DNA of 64,000 bases from Podocnemis expansa (taxonomy: Eukaryota; Chordata; Testudines; Podocnemididae): positions 40,065,557 to 40,129,556 of the forward strand of contig ML681990.1 of the NCBI GenBank assembly GCA_007922195.1, read 5' to 3'. Shown piece after piece: positions 33,516 to 43,640 of the stretch. The notes beneath the pieces were generated by a model. That model had not been told where the DNA came from. It did not search any database and saw nothing but the letters and a program-made list of their open reading frames with translations. A program made the position numbers and the translations under genes. Position 1 is the first letter of the stretch, and each line of letters begins with the position of its first letter.

Positions 33516-35513
33516 ATGCCTAACTCCGGATTCAAGCGCTGCACCGCTTGCAATGATGCTATGCCGGCCTCAGACGGCCATGAAGCATGCATCAAATGCT
33601 TAGGTGAGGGACATTTACCTCACAAATGTACCCACTGCCGCAACCTTACCTCACGAACAAGGAAGGAAAGAGACAGGAAGCTCAAGCTCCTGCTATTAGA
33701 AGGCTCCCTCCGTCCCGCCTCAGAACCAACTGCCTCTCCTCAGCTATCGGAGGGAGCACACAAGCGCCGCTCGGCGCTCTCTTCCCCAGTACCTCACAAA
33801 AAATCTAAGAGGACTGGTTCTCACCAACGAAACTTGCAGCTGGAACCTAAGAGGGTGAACCCTGCAAGTGCGGTAACCGATGGCTTAGTGATCACAGCCA
33901 CGGAGCCGCAAACGGCACCGTCGGACACTACGGAGCCGACCCCGCTGCCGCAGCCAACAGCACCGTTGCGCTCATCACCGGCGCCGCTGCCTCTCTCCGC
34001 GCCGAACACGGCACCACTGTCAGTGCCAATTCTTTACCCCCCACCGGCACCGCTGACATTCCCTGCTACGGTGCCACCACTACAGCCTCAGTCAGGCGTA
34101 GTAATCACAGCACCTCCACCGGCAAAACACATCACAAAGACAAAACACATTGACCGGGCACAGGACCTGACGGTGCGCTCAGCTCCAGAATCACCCCTAT
34201 TTCAAACAGACTCTTCCTCGAGCACTCTATCCACCAGGTCCAATTCACCAGCACACTCTCCATCAGCTGCCTCCTCTACCTCAACACCTGATTCTCCAGT
34301 TCCCCAGCCAATTCCACCGACCACTGTAAATACGGCTTGTTATCCTTACCCACCGTGGATGTTTTATCCATATCCAGCTGCCACGGACTTTACCAACTGG
34401 CCAGGTTATCAGCTATTCCAGCACCCACATAGCTGGGCTCCTGCAGCTATACCGGCACCACAGGCTGCATCAGTGATATCACAGCAGCCTGCTACCTCAG
34501 TTCCTGCAGATGCTCTTCACCCTGAAAACCCAACAGCCGAACAGCAGCCCCGCGCAGACGACATAAAGCAATTCAGAGAATTATTCAAGCGCGCAGCTGA
34601 CACTATGAGCATCTCCCTCAACAATAACCCTACACCCCACCACAAATTGTACAAGATTTTACAGGCACCAGGTTCTGATAAATTAGCCCTACCCATAGAT
34701 GAGGGCATACTGGAACCTGCTATGGAAATATGGCAAGCCCCCGCCTCTGCGACTCCATCGACCAAAAGAATTGACAAAAAGTACTTTATTGCTCCGAAAG
34801 GTAACGAATTCTTGTTTAATCACCCACAACCAAACTCATTGGTGATTGAGGCGGCGAACCAACGTACCAAGCAGTCATATTCAAAGTCCAACCCTGGTAC
34901 GAAGGAAGACAAGAAATTAGACACCCTTGGCAGGAAGGTATACACCTCTGCAGCTCTTCAGTTCAGAGTTGCAAACTACACGGCCTTGCTATCCAACTAT
35001 GATTACGAGGTATACTCCAAACTCAACGAGTTCACTGATTCCCTTCCACAAGGCAAGCGGGAAGAATTCAAGCTCCTAATCACTGAAGGCCAACTCGTGG
35101 CGCGTACGGCACTGCAAGCCTCGCTCGACTCGGCTGACGTCGCTGCCAGAACACTGGGCACAGCCATCGTTATGAGGCGCTCCTCATGGCTACATGTGGC
35201 AGATCTGCCAAGGTCAATGCAACGTAGCATAGAGGATCTACCATTTGACAGGGACAGTTTATTTGCCAAGTCCACTAACGATGTGATGCATGACTTAAAA
35301 GACTCACGTGCCACATTAAGAACCCTTGGCATCTTCCCTCCTTTCTCACGTCGCAAACCCTACAGGAACCTATCATCTACACCCAAATACCATCAAAATC
35401 AATCTAACCGTAGGGCCGATAATTACAGGAACAAACCTCGCCTACCCCGTAGAAATAAACAACCAAATCAGCCTCAACCTGCACAGTCCGGCAGCCTCAA
35501 ACAACAATTTTGA
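33516..35513 (+). CDS. gag: DIRS copy 2 gag, intact
   Basis: 665 residues, open from the first Met after the left ITR and an A-rich leader (33457-33486). Residues 9-41 are a cysteine-rich zinc region: C9-x2-C12, then C25-x2-C28-x4-H33-x4-C38 (a retroviral-type CCHC knuckle) and C41, followed by a basic SRTRKERDRK stretch, fit for RNA binding. Residues about 60-340 are Pro/Ser/Thr-rich and probably unstructured. The C-terminal part, from about residue 350, is the conserved DIRS gag core (KQFRELFKRAAD, KYFIAPKGNEFLFNHPQPNS, AALQFRVANYTALLSNYD, DSRATLRTLGIF). This core is the family from which the C-terminal region of vertebrate LAP2-alpha is reported to derive. The frame overlaps the start of RT-RH by 188 bases in another frame. 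Confidence 0.9.
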   Translation: MPNSGFKRCTACNDAMPASDGHEACIKCLGEGHLPHKCTHCRNLTSRTRKERDRKLKLLLLEGSLRPASEPTASPQLSEGAHKRRSALSSPVPHKKSKRTGSHQRNLQLEPKRVNPASAVTDGLVITATEPQTAPSDTTEPTPLPQPTAPLRSSPAPLPLSAPNTAPLSVPILYPPPAPLTFPATVPPLQPQSGVVITAPPPAKHITKTKHIDRAQDLTVRSAPESPLFQTDSSSSTLSTRSNSPAHSPSAASSTSTPDSPVPQPIPPTTVNTACYPYPPWMFYPYPAATDFTNWPGYQLFQHPHSWAPAAIPAPQAASVISQQPATSVPADALHPENPTAEQQPRADDIKQFRELFKRAADTMSISLNNNPTPHHKLYKILQAPGSDKLALPIDEGILEPAMEIWQAPASATPSTKRIDKKYFIAPKGNEFLFNHPQPNSLVIEAANQRTKQSYSKSNPGTKEDKKLDTLGRKVYTSAALQFRVANYTALLSNYDYEVYSKLNEFTDSLPQGKREEFKLLITEGQLVARTALQASLDSADVAARTLGTAIVMRRSSWLHVADLPRSMQRSIEDLPFDRDSLFAKSTNDVMHDLKDSRATLRTLGIFPPFSRRKPYRNLSSTPKYHQNQSNRRADNYRNKPRLPRRNKQPNQPQPAQSGSLKQQF

Positions 35514-37506
35514 TGGTCCTCTCGAGGGAATTTCCAACCAACTTCGGCAAAACCTGCAACAGTCACCTACACTACACCTGAGCTTCAGCGACAAATTGCG
35601 TCCATTCCTCCACCAGTGGCGCACAGTCACATCCGACAGATGGGTATTAGAAATTATCCAGAAGGGCTATTCTATCCCTTTCCTATCCAAACCAAAACCC
35701 CAACCCCCCCACCCGTCCCTTTTCAGGGACCCCTCTCACGTACAGCACCTCCAGGTCGAAATCCACCACCTTCTTCACATAGGTGCAATAGAACAGGTCC
35801 CAAGACATCAGATGGGAAGGGGTTTTTATTCCCCATACTTTCTAACCCAAAAGAAAACGGGGGGTTGGAGGCCAATATTAGACCTCAGACGCCTCAACGT
35901 ATACATTCAAGTAAAACGCTTCAGGATGGTGACGTTGCCCAACATCCTTTCTTCCCTTCAACATGGAGATTGGTTGGCCTCCCTCGATTTAAAGGATGCC
36001 TACTTTCATATCCCGATACGTCCATCACATCGCAGATTCCTTCGATTCCTGTTCCTCAACCATCATTACCAGTACACGGTCCTGCCCTTCGGACTCTGTA
36101 CAGCACCAAGGACTTTTTCCAAGGTGATGGCCCCGGTAGTCGCCTTCCTCCGCAGACGCCACGTCGCCATATTTCCATATTTAGACGACTTCCTTGTAAG
36201 GGCGCCAATGCGACAACAGGCCACGGCAGCCATCAATACCACAGTCAACCTCTTCCGCTCGTTAGGTCTCACCGTCAATATCACCAAATCATGCCTAACA
36301 CCAGTGCAGGAAATACACTTCATCGGGGCTCGCATTCACACACCGTCATCGACTGCCTTCCTTCCCTCGGACAGATTTCACAACATGCAAGAACTAGTCA
36401 CAACCATCCAGAACTCAACCATCACTTCAGCCCGCACCTGCATGCAATTACTGGGCCACATGTCAGCCACAACTTCCGTAGTCCGTTATGCACGTCTTCA
36501 CATGCGTCCTTTCCAACTGTGGTTCCTCTCACAATTCAAGCAAAACCGACACTCCCTCACGAGACTTCTATCCGTTCCTCCGGCGATCAAACACTCCCTG
36601 TCATGGTGGACGGATCCCAACAACGTTCTACACGGGGTCCCCTTTCTTCCACATCAACCGGACCTCACGATTACCACAGACGCCTCCCTCACCGGATGGG
36701 GAGCACACCTCCAAGACATGACAGCACAGGGCAAATGGGATCCAGGGGAAGCTCACGCCCATATAAACCTGCTCGAATTAAGAGCAGTGGTAAAAGCGTG
36801 TCTTCGATTCTTACCAGTCATCGCGGGCAAAACGATCAGAATCCGGACCGACAACAGGACATGTATGTTTTATATCAACCGACAGGGCGGCACAAGATCC
36901 TATGCCCTTTGCCTAGAGGCGATGAAATTGTGGAACCTATGTATTTCCCATTCAATAGATCTCCTGGCAGAATACCTACCTGGCAAGGACAACACCTTAG
37001 CGGATTCTTTGAGCCGGTCCTTTCCCAGCCATCACGAATGGGAGATACGTTCCAACATCTTGCAAACCGTATTTCAACAATGGGGTCTCCCCGAGATCGA
37101 TCTGTTCGCTACCAAGGAGAACAAGAAGTGCCACAAATTTTGCTCCAGAGCAGGAAAGGGCCACGGCTCATCTGGCGATGCCTTCCTCGTCCACTGGGGC
37201 ACGAGACTTTGCTATGCCTTTCCACCAATTCCATTAATTCCACGAATCCTCCACAAGATTCAGCAGGACAAGGCCCGCGTAATCCTCATAGCACCGACAT
37301 GGCCACGCCAACCATGGTACACACTTCTCCACATATTGTCGGCAACGCAACCCATCACCCTTCCTCTCATTCCCGATCTCCTATCACAATGCCTCGGAAC
37401 CCGTTTTCATACTCACCTGCACCGATTACACCTAGCGGCATGGAACCTCGATGGTTCACTTTCCTCGAAACCCGATGTTCTCACAGGGTCAGACATATAC
37501 TGTTGA
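35326..37506 (+). CDS. DIRS copy 2 RT-RNase H-Dam-like polyprotein
   Basis: 726 residues, open. RT: LTQKKTGGWRPILDLRRLN, WLASLDLKDAYFHIPIRP, YTVLPFGLCTAPRTFSK and the catalytic YLDD at 285-288. RNase H: D452 in TTDASLTGWGAH, E484 in INLLELRAV, D509 in RTDNRTCMFYIN, so three carboxylates of the active site are present. The C-terminal third holds PEIDLFATKENKKC (D592), DAFLVHW and YAFPPIPLI (630-638), the block named a Dam-like methyltransferase domain in DIRS elements; whether it is active is unknown. The start used here overlaps gag in another frame; true expression may need frameshifting or re-initiation, so the first 60 or so residues are uncertain. It ends inside the recombinase frame (starts 37440). 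Confidence 0.9.
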   Translation: MASSLLSHVANPTGTYHLHPNTIKINLTVGPIITGTNLAYPVEINNQISLNLHSPAASNNNFDGPLEGISNQLRQNLQQSPTLHLSFSDKLRPFLHQWRTVTSDRWVLEIIQKGYSIPFLSKPKPQPPHPSLFRDPSHVQHLQVEIHHLLHIGAIEQVPRHQMGRGFYSPYFLTQKKTGGWRPILDLRRLNVYIQVKRFRMVTLPNILSSLQHGDWLASLDLKDAYFHIPIRPSHRRFLRFLFLNHHYQYTVLPFGLCTAPRTFSKVMAPVVAFLRRRHVAIFPYLDDFLVRAPMRQQATAAINTTVNLFRSLGLTVNITKSCLTPVQEIHFIGARIHTPSSTAFLPSDRFHNMQELVTTIQNSTITSARTCMQLLGHMSATTSVVRYARLHMRPFQLWFLSQFKQNRHSLTRLLSVPPAIKHSLSWWTDPNNVLHGVPFLPHQPDLTITTDASLTGWGAHLQDMTAQGKWDPGEAHAHINLLELRAVVKACLRFLPVIAGKTIRIRTDNRTCMFYINRQGGTRSYALCLEAMKLWNLCISHSIDLLAEYLPGKDNTLADSLSRSFPSHHEWEIRSNILQTVFQQWGLPEIDLFATKENKKCHKFCSRAGKGHGSSGDAFLVHWGTRLCYAFPPIPLIPRILHKIQQDKARVILIAPTWPRQPWYTLLHILSATQPITLPLIPDLLSQCLGTRFHTHLHRLHLAAWNLDGSLSSKPDVLTGSDIYC

Positions 37507-38529
37507 ATAGCAGAAAACCCGCCACACGGAACACTTACCTCCAGAAGTGGAAGCGCTTTTCAGCCTGGTGTACTCGACGATCCATCACACCGGACACAGC
37601 TCCTCTTCCATTGGTCCTGGAGTATCTCGTAGACCTAAAAGAAACAGAAGTTTCAGTGAATACAGTGAGAGTACACCTCGCTGCCATCTCTACATTTCAT
37701 GAACCAATACAGGGCTATTCGCTCTTTGCTCACCCTACCTTTAAACGCTTCATGCTCGGCCTACAGAACCTCTACCCACAAATCCGCCCACCCGCCATTC
37801 CATGGGACCTCACAAGGGTACTTAAAATGTTGATCAGGCCTCCCTTTGAGCCACTAGCCACAGCTACCTTGTTGCATATGTCCATGAAGGTGGCCTTCTT
37901 AGTGGCAATTACATCAGCCCGACGCGTAGGAGAGATAGTTGCTCTTATGGCACACCCGCCATACACCATCTTTTACAAGGACAAAGTCTCATTGCGTCCC
38001 CATCCGAAATTCATCCCTAAGGTATCATCATCCTTCCATATGAACCAAACCATCAACCTACCAGTCTTTTATCCTAAACCGCATGCAACATCGCAACAAA
38101 GAGCACTTCATACCCTTGACGTCAGACGAGCACTCTCATTTTATCTCGAGCGCACAAAATCTTTCAGAAAGACACCTCGTTTATTCGTTTCCACTGTCGA
38201 ACGTTCCCAGGGGCAACCCATCTCAAAGCGGCGGTTATCTACCTGGATATCATCCACTATCAGGACCGCCTATGACATCTCTGTCAGCTCCACCAGTGTC
38301 AATCCGCTCACACTCCACCAGATCAATGGCATCCTCCATAGCCTTCCTGACGAAGGTTCCAATCCACCTTATCTGCCAAGCGGCAACCTGGTCCTCCACG
38401 GACACATTCGCCAAGCACTACGCCTTAGAACAACTATCCTCCATGGACACGGCTCTCGGCCATGCGGTCCTAAACTCGGTCCGACTGGGACAACCTGAAG
38501 TACCCACCTCCGGCCAGGACAACTGCTAG
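37440..38529 (+). pseudogene. DIRS copy 2 tyrosine recombinase, one frameshift
   Basis: Begins at a Met (MEPRWFTFLETRC) overlapping the last 67 bases of RT-RH in another frame. The N-terminal half has LEYLVDLKETEVSVNTVRVH and FMLGLQNLYPQIRPPAIPW. The first catalytic Arg is in ITSARRVGEI (residues 161-162). Near 38285-38310 the sequence is two bases shorter than copy 1, and the second half continues in the frame of 38083-38529, with the His-x-x-Arg motif HSTR at 38311-38322, QAATW, and the nucleophile Tyr in FAKHYAL (codon 38419-38421). All R-H-R-Y catalytic residues are thus present but split over two frames. The long open frame upstream in the first frame (from 35616) is a shadow of RT-RH. 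Confidence 0.88.
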
Positions 38530-38537
38530 ATACTCAC

Positions 38538-38643
38538 CCAGAGTGGAGCAGTCGGGAGCACTGCTCGTCGAAGAAATGGAGGTTACTCACCTTCGTGCAG
38601 TAGCCGAAGTTCTTCGAGATGCGTGCTCCCGACATGCTCCACT
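38538..38643. repeat. DIRS copy 2 internal complementary region
   Basis: 38538-38575 is the complement of the left end (gcactgctcgtcgaagaa faces ttcttcgacgagcagtgc at 33152). 38576-38643 is the complement of the right end 38862-38929 without a visible mismatch over about 66 bases. The two blocks abut at aagaa|atgga. Confidence 0.94.
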
Positions 38644-38745
38644 ACCCGCCCTCCTCCCCTCTACTTCGAATTACTCCTTTGCTCTGTAGATAGTCTTCGT
38701 CGTAGAAAAGGAACTGAGGAGACCGCTGTGGGGAGAGCAGGCTGC

Positions 38746-38753
38746 TGACGTCA
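38746..38753. promoter_or_regulatory. CRE palindrome in right ITR
   Basis: tgacgtca, inverted partner of the site at 33294. Confidence 0.5.
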
Positions 38754-38909
38754 CCAGCGGCGGGAGGGAGCGCTGGATGCCGTGAGTGCCTCCTCTCCCC
38801 ACTGCCTGAGCCACTGCTTACAAATCTCCGATCCAGGGCGCGGTGCGGTGTCCGCACCCAGAGTGGAGCATGTCGGGAGCACGCATCTCGAAGAACTTCG
38901 GCTACTGCA

Positions 38910-38922
38910 CGAAGGTGAGTAA
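38910..38922 (+). promoter_or_regulatory. Splice-donor-like site at the DIRS right end
   Basis: cgaaggtgagtaa matches the vertebrate 5' splice consensus (AG|GTGAGT plus AA). It is also present in copy 1 at 15189-15201. It lies only a few bases from the element's end. No transcript evidence is available. Confidence 0.35.
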
Positions 38923-38929
38923 CCTCCAT

Positions 38930-40030
38930 TTTTTGCCCCGACAGCTTGCCTTGGAAAACTATTCCAGAACTTTATTACTCTGATAGTTAGAAACCTGTGC
39001 CTAATTTCAAGCCTAAGTTTCCTGATAGACAGTTTGTTTCCATTTGTTCTTGTGTCCACATTGCTGCTGTATGCAAATAATTCCTCTCCCTCACTGGTAT
39101 TTATTCCTCTGATGTATTTAAAGAGAACAATCATATCTTCCTTCAACTTTCTTTTGGTTAGAGTAAACAAGCCAAGCTCCTTGAGTCTCCTTTCATAAGC
39201 CAGGTTTTCCATTCCACTTGCCATCCTTGTAGTCCTTCTCTGCACCTGTTCCAGTTTGAATTCCTGTCTCTTAAACATGGGGGATCAGAACTGCACACAA
39301 TATTCCAGATGTGGTCTCACTAGTACCTTGTATAATGGTACTAACACCTCCCTATTTCTACTGGAAATACCTCTTGTGATGCATCCTATAACTGTATTAG
39401 CATTTTCCACAGCCACATCACACTGGCAGCTCATAGTCATCCTGTGATCAGTCAGTGCTCCCAGGTCCCTTTTCGTCTCTGTCATTTCCAATGGATGCAT
39501 GTCCAATTCATAGGAAACATTCTTATTTGTCCCTAGATGTATGACCTTGCACTTCCTGTTATTCAATTTCATCCTATTCCTGATACTTAAGTTTACAAGA
39601 TCATGCAGATGGTTCTGTGGGATATCCTGATCCTTCTCTGCTTTGGCAATACTCCCCAACTTGGTGTCATCTGCAAACTTAATCAGCACAGTCCAATGTT
39701 TTGTGCCAAGGTCAGTAACACAAAGGTTAAATAAGATCAGTCCCAAGATGGGTCCCTGAGGAACTTCACTAATAACCTCCCTCCAGGATGACAGTTCACC
39801 CTTCACTATGGCTTGCTGTAGTTTCCCCTTTAACCAGTTCCTTATCCACATTTCTTTTTTCATATTAATCTCCATCTTTTGTAGCTTAACTAATAAGTCT
39901 CTGTGTGGAACTTTTTCAAATGCCTTGCTGAAATCTAAATAAATTAGGTCCGCCACATTCCCTTTATCCAAAAAATGTTATCTTCTCTAAAAAGGATATT
40001 AAGTTAGTCTGGCACAATCTACCTTTTATA
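38930..40030 (-). pseudogene. CR1 copy C, RT C-terminal part (broken)
   Basis: Minus-strand CR1 of a different subfamily from copies A and B. 39971-39285 reads [36 protein letters not shown], the catalytic FADDTKLG and [13 protein letters not shown] frameshift follows, and 39278 downwards reads FKLEQVQRRTTRMASGMENL and FLTIRVIKFWNSFPRQAV, then runs into the DIRS right end. The 5' side beyond the last codon remains CR1-like to about 40030, where it is truncated. With 32663-33151 it forms one CR1 interrupted by DIRS copy 2. It is diverged and inactive. Confidence 0.88.
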
Positions 40031-40333
40031 CGTTGACTGTGTCAGTGATTTCAGAGCCATTGGAATATTTAGTGGAGGTAGCTAGAGTTGTACAACATAT
40101 ATTGCTATAATTTGCAGTATCAAACATTGAAAGAAATCATATTTCAGTAACAGGTTATTCCTTTGCACAGTTTCATGAAAATGGTAATCCATTTGGTCCC
40201 AAATAATTAGCAATGATCCAAGTGATGTTTAGAGCGGAGATGAGAAATGCTGGCCTGATTGTTTGGTCTGGTCAACTTCTGCTCAGCATAGCCCCAAACA
40301 ATTTTTTTTTAACTAACTTCTGCATTTACTGTG
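40031..40333. other. Anonymous DNA
   Basis: No gene seen. Confidence 0.5.
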
Positions 40334-40341
40334 TTCTAGAG

Positions 40342-40559
40342 TAAGGGTCTCAAACTCAACTCATAATGAGGGCTGCATGAGGACTAGTACAGGGCCGCAT
40401 GAGGACTAGTATGTTAGTATGTTAGCCCAAGGACCGCACCATTAAAACCTTTTGATATAACAATATTGCAAATGTCGGTAACAATAATGTCATTGTGGGC
40501 TGCAGGAAATAGCTTTAGGGGCTGCATATAGCCCATGGGCTGTGTGTTTGAGACCCCTG
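40342..40559. mobile_element. Non-autonomous hAT element (ggggtctcaaac family), copy 1
   Basis: The ends taagggtctcaaactc and gtttgagacccctg are inverted matches. Exact 8-bp target duplication ttctagag at 40334-40341 and 40560-40567. The target fits the hAT preference for a nTCTAGAn core. Confidence 0.93.
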
Positions 40560-40567
40560 TTCTAGAG

Positions 40568-43000
40568 CCAGCCAGCTTTGACTATGTTGTATTGAACTCT
40601 TCTGTCCCCACAGCCCAAAAGAGGCTGTTGTGTCAGCCACAGATAAGTTTGGAACCTACATTTTTTACTCACTGGTGAGTAAAATATGCCAAGTTTCATT
40701 TCATATGGAAAGAGAGCCATTTTTCTCTGTTTACTGAACTTCCCATCTTTTCTGCCTTTTGATATGAACCAGTATATTACATCTAGGATATTTGACATTT
40801 CGTCTGTAAAGGAAACAAATGGTTCGCATTCAATATTGTCCTATTCAAAGGGCTATGCAGTATACTTATTGACTGTCACCACACTTCTAGCACTTAAGAT
40901 TTGCTTTTGTGGAGGACGATGCCACCTTCAGTCAGTCTGGATGAGGGGAAGGAGTAACTGGATGAGTGCCTCTAAGTGATAGAGATAATGTTCATGTTTC
41001 CAGTGACAAATCGTGTAAAAATATTCAGGCTGGCTCTGTATTTCAGACAGTGTTATAAGACATAGAGAGCTGGTTGGAGTTTGGTGATTTGTCAAACCTG
41101 AAATAGTTCACAAAAAATGGTTGAGGTTTGACCAGTTTTTGTTGAATCCTAGGCAGGATTCTGGCTGGTGGGCTGCTGAGGAGTCTGAGTTTGAGTTCTG
41201 TGGCTCTGGAGCTGCCATGCCATGCCAGGGCTTCCTGCTGTGAGGTCACAGTTCTGGGACCAGATCTCTCAGATCCTTAGCAGGGAGATTGAAAGCCCTG
41301 AGTACTCCCCTAATTTCTTGAGTTGCTTATAACTTTTTCACGCAAATTACTCTTGGGCTATTCATTTCTGTGTTTTTTTTTATTCTAAATTTTTCTGCTA
41401 AACGTGAGCAAAATCAGTGCAGCTATTACGGTCTTCACATAATAGGGAACAATAAAATTCCTCTATCTGATTTGAAGTGTTTGCTATTGTATTGCTCATG
41501 AATTGTTGGAAGGAAGAAAAATTGAAGAGTTTCACTAGAAGAAAATGGATTCATATAAAAAATAAACCTATTCTAACTTGCCTGGGAAATTAGATTTTAT
41601 CTTTTTGTGGCACCCTTAGCCAAGAAGAGGCATGGCAATGCAGATCAAGATGCCATTATTAAAATGATTGCTTGTTATTAAGGCCTGACTAATGAGAAAA
41701 GTGCAGTGGAAAAAGATCACATCTAATTACCTTAACTGAGAGCTCCACTCACCTTGATATCTAGGTGTGAAATGCAATTTCAAGCTTAAGATAATCATAT
41801 GGTCTTTAACTTAAGTTGCATGCATGTGGTAATTTCCACTCTTTTGTTACATGTGCATCTTCAAATATTTCAGCACTGTTGTATGGTGTTAAATGTATGT
41901 GTTTAAAAATATACAGAATGTGCAGCAAGTAGTCTGTTAGAAACCTTATCTTCTCAAATGTGCTGACTTTGTATTTTTGATTTCTTAGCCATAATGTTGA
42001 AGTCTCATTTCTATTTGTAGTATGTTATATGGAAAATAGTCTTGAGGTGTTTTGAAATTAGTCTTCCTGACTTAACTTCCCAGAGGTCTATTTTCAGATT
42101 TGTTTTATGGTTTGAAAAGTTAATTAACATTTCTAATAAATACAGTTTTTACTCTGTTTTCTTTGCTTGGCAATGTAAAAATGCAGTAGAACTATTAGAT
42201 AGAACACACAATTCATGTTTTAATTTTTTTTAAAATACCCCTGACATTTGAAAAGATACAATTTTTAAAAAATGTTCTGTAGAATAGTAGGAACCCCTTC
42301 CACCTAAAGTAGGCTCTGAAGTATTCTCTAGGACCATCCAGTTTTACCTCATTGTGCCCTAGTGAAGAATTAATAAAATGCATTACTGTAACTTGTTGTT
42401 GTGTGTCACATTGATGGAGATTCTTGTAAATTACAATCTGTAAGAAAATCTCCTAGGAATAATCTAGGGTTTTTTCCCCATCTGATGATGCCTCAATTCT
42501 GTGTATGATGCAACTAGTCATCTCTAAAATGCAGTTCTCTTAGTACTATTTCTAATATTGGCTAGCAAACACGCCAGTGGTGTAGCCTCAGAATTTTAGT
42601 GAATCCTATCCATGAATTGTCTGGCTACTAACATGTGTGTCCATTCCACCTGAAGGCCTCCACAGATTTTCTTAGCTCTTAGATGACCTGAAAAGTAGGA
42701 AGGGGATGGGAAGCATTAGCTGGTACAGATAAACTCCAGCACAGGGGGACTCTTTCAAATATAAATCCTCACTATGAAGGATGCAGAGAGATGGTGCTAT
42801 CTCTGCCACAAAGATAGAAAAGTCTGATTCCATAGAATTTTCTGGAGAGGAAATTGCATTGTTAAAACTCCACTTAACCCTAGAATTCACCTTTTCCTAC
42901 AATGAGCAATGTTTACGAGTTAGTGACACAAAAGCAGACGTGAGATCATTTTTAGCACGGTTCCCACCTTCTAAATAATTAGCCTGTTTGCAGAAGTAGT
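40568..43000. other. Anonymous AT-rich DNA
   Basis: Several short frames (40562-40979, 42042-42233, 42672-42978) have no domain or splice support. No nameable repeat seen. Confidence 0.5.
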
Positions 43001-43079
43001 AGTAGTAGTCCTGACTACCATCATTCTTAAAAGACTATCAGCAGTGATTACTGAGCCTTCCTCTTACAGCCTGGTGAAA

Positions 43080-43640
43080 ATCATCACATCTGAGACCTCT
43101 ACTAGCGGAGAATGTGAGATTGAGTTTTTCTGTATAACCGGGTCTTCCTTGATTCCTCATTGCCACTAACACCCCAAAGAGGCAGCTGAAAAGCCTCTTC
43201 CATCTGTGGGAGGTCAAAACTGGTATCCCCTACTTCTCTATTTATGCCTAGCCATTGTGATCCGTACCTTTGTGGCCTCCCAGCTTGATTATTGCCGTTC
43301 ATTAGGTATACCACACCTCAGTGTTGTCTAGCTAGCGCAGAATGCAGCAGGCTATCTGATCAGACAGCACTTAGCCATAAACACAACTCCTGATGCTCCC
43401 ATTCTTTGCACTGGCTTCTCATTAAGTACTGAGTGCAGTCCTAGGTCTTTAACAGGGTGTTTAGATCCAATTATAGGATGAGTCCAAACTACCAAAGACC
43501 ACTGCCTCTCTGTTCATAGCCATGGCTCTGGAGCAGTGACTACTAAGCAAATATTAGAGGTAGGAGGAAATTTTCTGAGGAGCTGAACCAAGTCAGTGGA
43601 ACTTCATGACAAGAACAGCTATTGGCCTTTCTGATTTAGA
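43080..43640 (+). mobile_element. Old L2-like LINE remnant
   Basis: Translating 43255-43440 with interruptions gives FVASQLDYC, then AQNAAGYLI and a CTGFS stretch, matching in order the SRLDYCN...LVQNAAARL...LHWLP region near the C-terminus of L2/CR1-clade reverse transcriptases. Stops and shifts are frequent. Ends are not defined. Confidence 0.5.

Larger units (their letters stand above)
33152..38929 (+). mobile_element. DIRS retrotransposon, copy 2 (nearly intact)
   Basis: A full-length DIRS element of 5778 bases: left ITR, gag, RT-RNase H-Dam-like frame, tyrosine recombinase, internal complementary region and right ITR. Ends are ttcttcgacgagcagtgc and gtgagtaacctccat. It interrupts CR1 copy C, whose sequence continues directly on the other side without a duplicated target, as expected for recombinase-mediated integration. 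Gag and RT-RH frames are fully open; the recombinase has one frameshift near 38285-38310. The two ITRs look nearly identical by eye, so the insertion is fairly recent. It belongs to a different lineage from copy 1. Confidence 0.95.
38702..38929. repeat. DIRS copy 2 right ITR
   Basis: Inverted partner of 33152-33345 plus a 34-base outer extension (ggctactgcacgaaggtgag...) that is shared only with the internal complementary region. Contains tgacgtca at 38746-38753. Confidence 0.93.

Noticed and set aside
33079..33603. 174-codon plus-strand frame at the start of DIRS copy 2
   Set aside because: Crosses the CR1/DIRS junction, the ITR and the A-rich leader in a frame other than gag.
35616..37439. 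First 600 codons of the long 960-codon frame in DIRS copy 2
   Set aside because: They run in a different frame over the RT-RNase H gene, are rich in Pro/Ser/His and match nothing in DIRS proteins; only the part from 37440 on is the recombinase.
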